A model generated the notes under the pieces. It searched no databases. It saw only the letters and a program-made list of their open reading frames with translations, and was not told the DNA's origin. A program made the position numbers and the translations under genes. DNA of 64,000 nt from Hippophae tibetana (lineage: Eukaryota > Streptophyta > Magnoliopsida > Rosales > Elaeagnaceae), in assembly GCA_037013495.1 (NCBI GenBank), contig CM072801.1, positions 70,665,816-70,729,815 of the forward strand. Reading direction: 5' to 3'. Shown here piece by piece: positions 25,863 through 35,700 of the stretch. The stretch's first letter is position 1; every line of letters starts with the position of its first letter.

Positions 25863-27672
25863 TGATCACATAAATAAAGATCCCTTATTCAGCCCAAATA
25901 TCTCTTTTACATATCTATTGAATAAAATTGAAAGTAAGTAAAACGGAAATGTGTGACAAAAACATAAACCCTCGTTAAGTGATGTAAAGGATGGAATTTG
26001 GTTACAGAAATTAGGTTCTCTTGCGTGGCCAAAATTAATCGTGTGATTCGATACGAGCTTCGATGTTATATATTATAATAGTCTTTAAGATACCTCAGTC
26101 TAGAGTTATGGTCGATTAAAGTTGAAAATTCGATATATCAAATGTTTTGTTATTTTTGAACAAGTGAACAGTAACCACTTTCGTTTTCTCTTTCCTTAAA
26201 TTATTTAGGGAGAATAGAGAATTATTGATCACATAAATAAAGATCCTTACTCGGCACAAATATCTCTCTTATAGATCTATTGAATAAAATCGAAAGTAAG
26301 TAAAACGGAAATTTGTGACAAAAACATAAACCCTCGATAAGTGATGTAAACGATGGAATTTGGTTACAGAAATCAGGTTCTCTATCGTGGAAAAAACTAA
26401 TCGTGTGAATCGATACGAGCTTCGATGTGATATATTATAATAGTCGTTAAGATACCTCAGTCTAGAGTTAATGTCTATTAAAGTTGAAAATTCGATATAT
26501 CAAATGTTTTGTTATTTTTTAACAAGTTAACAGGAACCCCTTTCCTCTTCTCTCCTCTTAAATTTTTTGGAAGAATAGAGAGTTATTGATCACATAAATA
26601 AAGATCCTTTGTTCAGCCCAAATATCTCTTTTACATATCTATTGAATAAAATCGAAAGTAAGTAAAACGGAAATGTGTGACAAAAACATAAACCCTCTAT
26701 AAGTGATGTAAACGATGGAATTTGGTTACACAAATCAGGTTCTCTAGCGTGGCCAAAATTAATCATGTGAATCGATACGAGCTTCGCTGTTATATATTAT
26801 AATAGTCTTTATGATACCTCAGTCTAGAGTTATTGTCTATTAAAGTTGAAAATTCGATATATCAAATGTTTTGTTATTTTTTAACAAGTTAAAAGTAACC
26901 CCTTTCCTGTTCTCTCCTCTTAAATTTTTTTGAAGAATAGAGATTTATTGATCGCATAAATAAAGATCCCTTGGTCAGAAAAAATATGTCTTTTACATAT
27001 CTATTGAATAAAATCGAAAGTAAGTAAAACGGAAATTTGTGATAAAAACATAAACCCTCGATAAGTGATGTAAACGATGGAATTTGGTTACAGAAATCAG
27101 GTTCTCTTGCGTGGCCAAAATTAATCGTGTGATTCGATACGAGCTTCGATGGTATATATTATAATAGTCTTTAAGATACCTCAGTCTTGAGTTATGGTCG
27201 ATTAAAGTTGAAAATTCGATATATCAAATGTTTTGTTATTTTTGAACAAGTGAATAGTAACCACTTTCGTTTTCTTTTTCCATAAATTATTTAGGGAGAA
27301 TAGAGAATTATTGATCACATAAATAAAGATCCTTACTCGGCACAAATATCTCTCTTACAGATCTATTGAATAAAATCGAAAGTAAGTAAAACGGAAATTT
27401 GTGACAAAAACATAAACCCTCGATAAGTGATGTAAACGATGGAATTTGGTTACAGAAATCAGGTTCTCTATCGTGGAAAAAACTAATCGTGTGAATCGAT
27501 ATGAGCTTCGATGTGATATATTATAATAGTCGTTAAGATACCTCAGTCTAGAGTTATTGTCTATTAAAGTTGAAAATTCGATATATCAAATGTTTTGTTA
27601 TTTTTTAACAAGTTAACAGGAACCCCTTTCCTCTTCTCTCCTCTTAAATTTTTTGGAAGAATAGAGAGTTAT

Positions 27673-28034
27673 TGATCACATAAATAAAGATCCCTTGGTC
27701 AGAAAAAATATGTCTTTTACATATCTATTGAAAAAAATCGAAAGTAAGTAAAACGGAAATTTGTGATAAAAACATAAACCCTCGATAAGTGATGTAAACG
27801 ATGGAATTTGGTTACAGAAATCAGGTTCTCTAGCGTGGCCAAAAGTAATCGTTTGAATCGATACGAGCTTCGATGTTATATATTATAATAGGCTTTAAGA
27901 TACCTCAGTCTAGAGTTATTGTCTATTAAAGTTGAAAATTCGATATATCAAATGTTTTGTTATTTTTTAACAAGTTAAAAGTAACCCCTTTCCTGTTCTC
28001 TCCTCTTAAATTTTTTGGAAGAATAGAGAGTTAT
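27673..28034. repeat. Monomer family G (type copy)
   Basis: Marked by ACAGGAACCCC and CCTCTTCTC before the anchor, then CCCTTGGTCAGAAAAAATA and TATTGAAAAAAATCG, CTAGCGTGGCC and AATAGGCTTTAAG. Copies at 24,778, 27,673, 30,570, 30,932, 38,534, 41,791, 43,962, 46,855, 48,303, 50,475, 59,891, 60,978 and 62,065. The hand-counted composition (30% G+C, 10 CpG) is of this copy. Confidence 0.88.
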
Positions 28035-28396
28035 TGATCACATAAATAAAGATCCCTTGGTCAGAAAAAATATGTCTTTTACATATCTATTGAATAAAAT
28101 CGAAAGTAAGTAAAACGGAAATTTGTGATAAAAACATAAACCCTCGATAAGTGATGTAAAGGATGGAATTTGGTTACAGAAATCAGGTTCTCTTGCGTGG
28201 CCAAAATTAATCGTGTGATTCGATACGAGCTTCGATGTTATATATTATAATAGGCTTTAAGATACCTCAGTCTAGAGTTATTGTCTATTAAAGTTGAAAA
28301 TTCGATATATCAACTGTTTTGTTATTTTTTAACAAGTTAACAGTAACCCTTTTCCTGTTCTCTCCTCTTAAATTTTTTGGAAGAATAGAGATTTAT
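28035..28396. repeat. Monomer family F2 (type copy)
   Basis: Like F after the anchor (CCCTTGGTCAGAAAAAATA, TTGAATAAAATCG, CTTGCGTGGCC, GTGATTCG) but with the normal TGATCACAT anchor, TTTTTTGGAAG, and AAAGGATGG in place of AAACGATGG. It follows G in nearly every copy: 28,035, 31,294, 38,895, 42,152, 44,323, 48,665 and 50,837; 47,579 follows a chimeric B instead. Confidence 0.85.
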
Positions 28397-28759
28397 TGAT
28401 CACATAAATAAAGATCCCTTATTCAGCCCAAATATCTCTTTTACATATCTATTGAAAAAAATCGAAAGTAAGTAAAACGGAAATGTGTGACAAAAACATA
28501 AACCCTCGTTAAGTGATGTAAAGGATGGAATTTGGTTACAGAAATCAGGTTCTCTTGCGTGGCCAAAATTAATCGTGTGATTCGATACGAGCTTCGATGT
28601 TATATATTATAATAGTCTTTAAGATACCTCAGTCTAGAGTTATGGTCGATTAAAGTTGAAAATTCGATATATCAAATGTTTTGTTATTTTTGAACAAATG
28701 AACAGTAACCACTTTCGTTTTCTCTTTCCTTAAATTATTTAGGGAGAATAAAGAATTAT
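28397..28759. repeat. Monomer family H (type copy)
   Basis: Marked by ATATCAACTGTTTTG, AACCCTTTTCC, CCCTTATTCAGCCC, TTGAAAAAAATCG, AATGTGTGAC, CCCTCGTTAAG and AAAGGATGG. Copies at 25,863 (early form), 28,397, 46,133, 53,733, 55,544, 57,355, 59,166, 60,253, 61,340 and 63,876. From 53,733 to 61,340 the copies carry one extra base near ACAGAAAATGTG or ACATAAAATGTG, giving 364-bp intervals. It shares CAGCCCAAATATC and GGATGG with D2, so H may derive from it. Confidence 0.88.
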
Positions 28760-29997
28760 TGATCACATAAATAAAGATCCTTACTCGGCACAAATATCTC
28801 TCTTACAGATCTATTGAATAAAATGGAAAGTAAGTAAAACGGAAATTTGTGACAAAAACATAAACCCTCGATAAGTGATGTAAACGATGGAATTTGGTTA
28901 CAGAAATCAGGTTCTCTATCGTGGAAAAAACTAATCGTGTGAATCGATACGAGCTTCGTTGTGATATATTATAATAGTCGTTAAGATACCTCAGTCTAGA
29001 GTTAATGTCTATTAAAGTTGAAAATTCGATATATCAAATGTTTTGTTATTTTTTAACAAGTTAACAGGAACCCCTTTCCTCTTCTCTCCTCTTAAATTTT
29101 TTGGAAGAATAGAGAGTTATTGATCACATAAATAAAGATCCTTTGTTCAGTCCAAATATCTCTTTTACATATCTATTGAATAAAATCGAAAGTAAGTAAA
29201 ACGGAAATGTGTGACAAAAACATAAACCCTCGATAAGTGATGTAAACGATGAAATTTGGTTACACAAATCAGGTTCTCTAGCGTAGCCAAAATTAATCAT
29301 GTGAATCGATACGAGCTTCGCTGTTATATATTATAATAGTCTTTATGATACCTCAGTCTAGAGTTATTGTCTATTAAAGTTGAAAATTCGATATATCAAA
29401 TGTTTTGTTATTTTTTAACAAGTTAAAAGTAACCCCTTTCCTGTTCTCTCCTCTTAAATTTTTTTGAAGAATAGAGATTTATTAATCGCATAAATAAAGA
29501 TCCCTTGGTCAGAAAAAATATGTCTTTTACATATCTATTGAATAAAATCGAAAGTAAGTAAAACGGAAATTTGTGATAAAAACATAAACCCTCGATAAGT
29601 GATGTAAACGATGGAATTTGGTTACAGAAATCAGGTTCTCTTGCGTGGCCAAAATTAATCGTGTGATTCGATACGAGCTTTGATTTTATATATTATAATA
29701 GTCTTTAAGATACCTCAGTCTAGAGTTATGGTCGATTAAAGTTGAAAATTCGATATATCAAATGTTTTGTTATTTTTGAACAAGTGAACAGTAACCACTT
29801 TCGTTTTCTCTTTCCTTAAATTATTTAGGGAGAATAGAGAATTATTGATCACATAAATAAAGATCCTTACTCGGCACAAATATCTCTCTTACAGATCTAT
29901 TGAATAAAATCGAAAGTAAGTAAAACGGAAATTTGTGACAAAAACATAAACCCTCGATAAGTGATGTAAACGATGGAATTTGGTTACAGAAATCAGG

Positions 29998-30488
29998 TTA
30001 TCTTGCGTGGCCAAAATTAATCGTGTGAATCGATACGAGCTTCAATGTTATATATTATAATAGTCGTTATGATACCTCAGTCTAGAGTTATTGTCGATTA
30101 AAGTGGAAAATTCGATATATCAAATGTTTTGTTATTTTTTAACAAGTTAACAGTAACCCCTTTCCTGTTTTCTCCTCTTAAATTTTTTGGAAGAATAGAG
30201 AATTATTGATCACATAAATAAAGATCCCTTACTCGGCACAAATATCTCTCTTACAAATCTATTGAATAAAATCGAAAGTATGTAAAACAGTAATTTGTGC
30301 CAAAAACATAAAACCCTCGATAAGTGATGTAAACGATGGAATTTGGTTACAGAAATCAGGTTCCCAAACGAGGCCAAAACTAATATTGTGAATCGATTCG
30401 AGCTTCGATGTGATATATTATAATAGTCGTTAAGATACTTCAGTCTAGAGTTATTGTCGATTAAAGTTGAAAATTCGATATATCAAAT
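29998..30488. repeat. Left-domain A-monomer island inside the right domain
   Basis: From GGTTATCTTGCG at about 29,998 the sequence carries left-domain markers, and 30,042-30,488 is identical by eye to window positions 1-447, including the change AGTGGAAAATTCG seen only at these two places. Right-domain markers resume with ACAGGAACCCC at about 30,509. The upstream arm of the preceding B (CTCTTTCCTTAAATT, about 29,815) is right-type, so the left junction lies between it and 29,998. The nearest other A monomer is 12 kb away at 17,904. Confidence 0.85.
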
Positions 30489-31656
30489 GTTTTGTTATTT
30501 TTTAACAAGTTAACAGGAACCCCTTTCCTCTTCTCTCCTCTTAAATTTTTTGGAAGAATAGAGAGTTATTGATCACATAAATAAAGATCCCTTGGTCAGA
30601 AAAAATATGTCTTTTACATATCTATTGAAAAAAATCGAAAGTAAGTAAAACGGAAATTTGTGATAAAAACATAAACCCTCGATAAGTGATGTAAACGATG
30701 GAATTTGGTTACAGAAATCAGGTTCTCTAGCGTGGCCAAAAGTAATCGTTTGAATCGATACGAGCTTCGATGTTATATATTATAATAGGCTTTAAGATAC
30801 CTCAGTCTAGAGTTATTGTCTATTAAAGTTGAAAATTCGATATATCAAATGTTTTGTTATTTTTTAACAAGTTAACAGGAACCCCTTTCCTCTTCTCTCC
30901 TCTTAAATTTTTTGGAAGAATAGAGAGTTATTGATCACATAAATAAAGATCCCTTGGTCAGAAAAAATATGTCTTTTACATATCTATTGAAAAAAATCGA
31001 AAGTAAGTAAAACGGAAATTGGTGATAAAAACATAAACCCTCGATAAGTGATGTAAACGATGGAATTTGGTTACAGAAATCAGGTTCTCTAGCGTGGCCA
31101 AAAGTAATCGTTTGAATCGATACGAGCTTCGATGTTATATATTATAATAGGCTTTAAGATACCTCAGTCTAGAGTTATTGTCTATTAAAGTTGAAAATTC
31201 GATATATCAAATGTTTTGTTATTTTTTAACAAGTTAAAAGTAACCCCTTTCCTGTTCTCTCCTCTTAAATTTTTTGGAAGAATAGAGAGTTATTGATCAC
31301 ATAAATAAAGATCCCTTGGTCAGAAAAAATATGTCTTTTACATATCTATTGAATAAAATCGAAAGTAAGTAAAACGGAAATTTGTGATAAAAACATAAAC
31401 CCTCGATAAGTGATGTAAAGGATGGAATTTGGTTACAGAAATCAGGTTCTCTTGCGTGGCCAAAATTAATCGTGTGATTCGATACGAGCTTCGATTTTAT
31501 ATATTATAATAGTCTTTAAGATACCTCAGTCTAGAGTTATGGTCGATTAAAGTTGAAAATTCGATATATCAAATGTTTTGTTATTTTTGAACAAGTGAAC
31601 AGTAACCACTTTCGTTTTCTCTTTCCTTAAATTATTTAGGGAGAATAGAGAATTAT

Positions 31657-32017
31657 TGATCACATAAATAAAGATCCTTACTCGGCACAAATATCTCTCT
31701 TACAGATCTATTGAATAAAATCGAAAGTAAGTAAAACGGAAATTTGTGACAAAAACATAAACCCTCGATAAGTGATGTAAACGATGGAATTTGGTTACAG
31801 AAATCAGGTTCTCTATCGTGGAAAAAACTAATCGTGTGAATCGATACGAGCTTCGATGTGATATATTATAATAGTCGTTAAGATACCTCAGTCTAGAGTT
31901 AATGTCTATTAAAGTTGAAAATTCGATATATCAAATGTTTTGTTATTTTTTAACAAGTTAACAGGAACCCCTTTCCTCTTCTCTCCTCTTAAATTTTTTG
32001 GAAGAATAGAGAGTTAT
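31657..32017. repeat. Monomer family Bm (type copy)
   Basis: A B monomer in which the usual GCGTGGCCAAAATTAAT is replaced by ATCGTGGAAAAAACTAAT, so the TGGCCA palindrome (MscI site) is lost. The upstream arm reads CTCTTTCCTTAAATTATT or CTTTCCATAAATTATT. First seen at 16,457, then the standard B form from 24,417 to 61,704, every two to five monomers. The interval after it is 361 bp. Confidence 0.9.
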
Positions 32018-32379
32018 TGATCACATAAATAAAGATCCTTTGTTCAGTCCAAATATCTCTTTTACATATCTATTGAATAAAATCGAAAGTAAGTAAAACG
32101 GAAATGTGTGACAAAAACATAAACCCTCGATAAGTGATGTAAACGATGAAATTTGGTTACACAAATCAGGTTCTCTAGCGTAGCCAAAATTAATCATGTG
32201 AATCGATACGAGCTTCGCTGTTATATATTATAATAGTCTTTATGATACCTCAGTCTAGAGTTATTGTCTATTAAAGTTGAAAATTCGATATATCAAATGT
32301 TTTGTTATTTTTTAACAAGTTAAAAGTAACCCCTTTCCTGTTCTCTCCTCTTAAATTTTTTTGAAGAATAGAGATTTAT
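32018..32379. repeat. Monomer family E (type copy)
   Basis: Marked by ACAGGAACCCC and CCTCTTCTCTCC before the anchor, GATCCTTTGTTCAG after it, often CCCTCTATAAG, then GGTTACACAAATC, AATCATGTG and CGAGCTTCGCTG. First at 16,818. In the right domain it sits between Bm and F in every instance I listed. The copies between 29 and 37.5 kb carry CAGTCCAAAT and GCGTAGCC; copies from 49.4 kb on carry CAAATAAGG. Confidence 0.9.
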
Positions 32380-32742
32380 TAATCGCATAAATAAAGATCC
32401 CTTGGTCAGAAAAAATATGTCTTTTACATATCTATTGAATAAAATCGAAAGTAAGTAAAACGGAAATTTGTGATAAAAACATAAACCCTCGATAAGTGAT
32501 GTAAACGATGGAATTTGGTTACAGAAATCAGGTTCTCTTGCGTGGCCAAAATTAATCGTGTGATTCGATACGAGCTTCGATTTTATATATTATAATAGTC
32601 TTTAAGATACCTCAGTCTAGTGTTATGGTCGATTAAAGTTGAAAATTCGATATATCAAATGTTTTGTTATTTTTGAACAAGTGAACAGTAACCACTTTCG
32701 TTTTCTCTTTCCTTAAATTATTTAGGGAGAATAGAGAATTAT
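32380..32742. repeat. Monomer family F (type copy)
   Basis: Marked by TTAAAAGTAACCCC, AAATTTTTTTGAAG and an altered anchor (TGATCGCAT, or TAATCGCAT from 29,483 to 43,238). After the anchor come CCCTTGGTCAGAAAAAATA, GTGATAAAAAC, CTTGCGTGGCC, GTGATTCG and GATGGTATAT or GATTTTATAT. Always followed by a B-type monomer with a 363-bp interval. Copies run from 17,180 to 58,442. Confidence 0.9.
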
Positions 32743-35700
32743 TGATCACATAAATAAAGATCCTTACTCGGCACAAATATCTCTCTTACAGATCTATTGA
32801 ATAAAATCGAAAGTAAGTAAAACGGAAATTTGTGACAAAAACATAAACCCTCGATAAGTGATGTAAACGATGGAATTTGGTTACAGAAATCAGGTTCTCT
32901 ATCGTGGAAAAAACTAATCGTGTGAATCGATACGAGCTTCGATGTGATATATTATAATAGTCGTTAAGATACCTCAGTCTAGAGTTAATGTCTATTAAAG
33001 TTGAAAATTCGATATATCAAATGTTTTGTTATTTTTTAACAAGTTAACAGGAACCCCTTTCCTCTTCTCTCCTCTTAAATTTTTTGGAAGAATAGAGAGT
33101 TATTGATCACATAAATAAAGATCCTTTGTTCAGTCCAAATATCTCTTTTACATATCTATTGAATAAAATCGAAAGTAAGTAAAACGGAAATGTGTGACAA
33201 AAACATAAACCCTCGATAAGTGATGTAAACGATGAAATTTGGTTACACAAATCAGGTTCTCTAGCGTAGCCAAAATTAATCATGTGAATCGATACGAGCT
33301 TCGCTGTTATATATTATAATAGTCTTTATGATACCTCAGTCTAGAGTTATTGTCTATTAAAGTTGAAAATTCGATATATCAAATGTTTTGTTATTTTTTA
33401 ACAAGTTAAAAGTAACCCCTTTCCTGTTCTCTCCTCTTAAATTTTTTTGAAGAATAGAGATTTATTAATCGCATAAATAAAGATCCCTTGGTCAGAAAAA
33501 ATATGTCTTTTACATATCTATTGAATAAAATCGAAAGTAAGTAAAACGGAAATTTGTGATAAAAACATAAACCCTCGATAAGTGATGTAAACGATGGAAT
33601 TTGGTTACAGAAATCAGGTTCTCTTGCGTGGCCAAAATTAATCGTGTGATTCGATACGAGCTTCGATGGTATATATTATAATAGTCTTTAAGATACCTCA
33701 GTCTAGAGTTATGGTCGATTAAAGTTGAAAATTCGATATATCAAATGTTTTGTTATTTTTGAACAAGTGAACAGTAACCACTTTCGTTTTCTCTTTCCAT
33801 AAATTATTTAGGGAGAATAGAGAATTATTGATCACATAAGTAAAGATCCTTACTCGGCACAAATATCTCTCTTACAGATCTATTGAATAAAATCGAAAGT
33901 AAGTAAAACGGAAATTTGTGACAAAAACATAAACCCTCGATAAGTGATGTAAACGATGGAATTTGGTTACAGAAATCAGGTTCTCTATCGTGGAAAAAAC
34001 TAATCGTGTGAATCGATACGAGCTTCGATGTGATATATTATAATAGTCGTTAAGATACCTCAGTCTAGAGTTATTGTCTATTAAAGTTGAAAATTCGATA
34101 TATCAAATGTTTTGTTATTTTTTTACAAGTTAACAGGAACCCCTTTCCCCTTCTCTCCTCTTAAATTTTTTGGAAGAATAGAGAGTTATTGATCACATAA
34201 ATAAAGATCCTTTGTTCAGTCCAAATATCTCTTTTACATATCTATTGAATAAAATCGAAAGTAAGTAAAACGGAAATGTGTGACAAAAACATAAACCCTC
34301 TATAAGTGATGTAAACGATGAAATTTGGTTACACAAATCAGGTTCTCTAGCGTAGCCAAAATTAATCATGTGAATCGATACGAGCTTCGCTGTTATATAT
34401 TATAATAGTCTTTATGATACCTCAGTCTAGAGTTATTGTCTATTAAAGTTGAAAATTCGATATATCAAATGTTTTGTTATTTTTTAACAAGTTAAAAGTA
34501 ACCCCTTTCCTGTTCTCTCCTCTTAAATTTTTTTGAAGAATAGAGATTTATTAATCGCATAAATAAAGATCCCTTGGCCAGAAAAAATATGTCTTTTACA
34601 TATCTATTGAATAAAATCGAAAGTAAGTAAAACGGAAATTTGTGATAAAAACATAAACCCTCGATAAGTGATGTAAACGATGGAATTTGGTTATAGAAAT
34701 CAGGTTCTCTTGCGTGGCCAAAATTAATCGTGTGATTCGATACGAGCTTCGATGGTATATATTATAATAGTCTTTAAGATACCTCAGTCTAGAGTTATGG
34801 TCGATTAAAGTTGAAAATTCGATATATCAAATGTTTTGTTATTTTTGAACAAGTGAACAGTAACCACTTTCGTTTTCTCTTTCCATAAATTATTTAGGGA
34901 GAATAGAGAATTATTGATCACATAAGTAAAGATCCTTACTCGGCACAAATATCTCTCTTACAGATCTATTGAATAAAATCGAAAGTAAGTAAAACGGAAA
35001 TTTGTGACAAAAACATAAACCCTCGATAAGTGATGTAAACGATGGAATTTGGTTACAGAAATCAAGTTCTCTATCGTGGAAAAAACTAATCGTGTGAATC
35101 GATACGAGCTTCGATGTGATATATTATAATAGTCGTTAAGATACCTCAGTCTAGAGTTAATGTCTATTAAAGTTGAAAATTCGATATATCAAATGTTTTG
35201 TTATTTTTTAACAAGTTAACAGGAACCCCTTTCCTCTTCTCTCCTCTTAAATTTTTTGGAAGAATAGAGAGTTATTGATCACATAAATAAAGATCCTTTG
35301 TTCAGTCCAAATATCTCTTTTACATATCTATTGAATAAAATCGAAAGTAAGTAAAACGGAAATGTGTGACAAAAACATAAACCCTCGATAAGTGATGTAA
35401 ACGATGAAATTTGGTTACACAAATCAGGTTCTCTAGCGTAGCCAAAATTAATCATGTGAATCGATACGAGCTTCGCTGTTATATATTATAATAGTCTTTA
35501 TGATACCTCAGTCTAGAGTTATTGTCTATTAAAGTTGAAAATTCGATATATCAAATGTTTTGTTATTTTTTAACAAGTTAAAAGTAACCCCTTTCCTGTT
35601 CTCTCCTCTTAAATTTTTTTGAAGAATAGAGATTTATTAATCGCATAAATAAAGATCCCTTGGTCAGAAAAAATATGTCTTTTACATATCTATTGAATAA

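Larger units (their letters stand above)
25863..28396. repeat. Heptamer HOR H-Bm-E-F-Bm-G-F2, 2,534 bp, first copy
   Basis: Anchors at 25,863 H, 26,226 Bm, 26,587 E, 26,949 F, 27,312 Bm, 27,673 G and 28,035 F2. The interval pattern is 363, 361, 362, 363, 361, 362 and 362 bp. The next unit starts with H at 28,397 and follows the same order until it is interrupted by an A monomer. H here keeps TTGAATAAAATTG instead of the later TTGAAAAAAATCG. Confidence 0.85.
28397..31656. repeat. Heptamer second copy, expanded to nine monomers
   Basis: Anchors at 28,397 H, 28,760 Bm, 29,121 E, 29,483 F, 29,846 B, 30,207 A, 30,570 G, 30,932 G and 31,294 F2. Relative to the first copy there is one extra A monomer from the left domain and one extra G. 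The two G copies share AAAAGTAATCGTTTG with the G at 27,673, and 30,932 differs by few bases, including TTGGTGAT. This supports a one-monomer tandem duplication of 362 bp. Confidence 0.85.

Noticed and set aside
27673-28034. Internal dimer of two 181-bp halves within the 362-bp unit
   Set aside because: Comparing halves by eye gave only short AT-rich similarities such as TCTATT with TTGAAAAT/AATCGAAA at unequal offsets; no convincing half-unit homology. An alignment of the halves could still find an ancient one.
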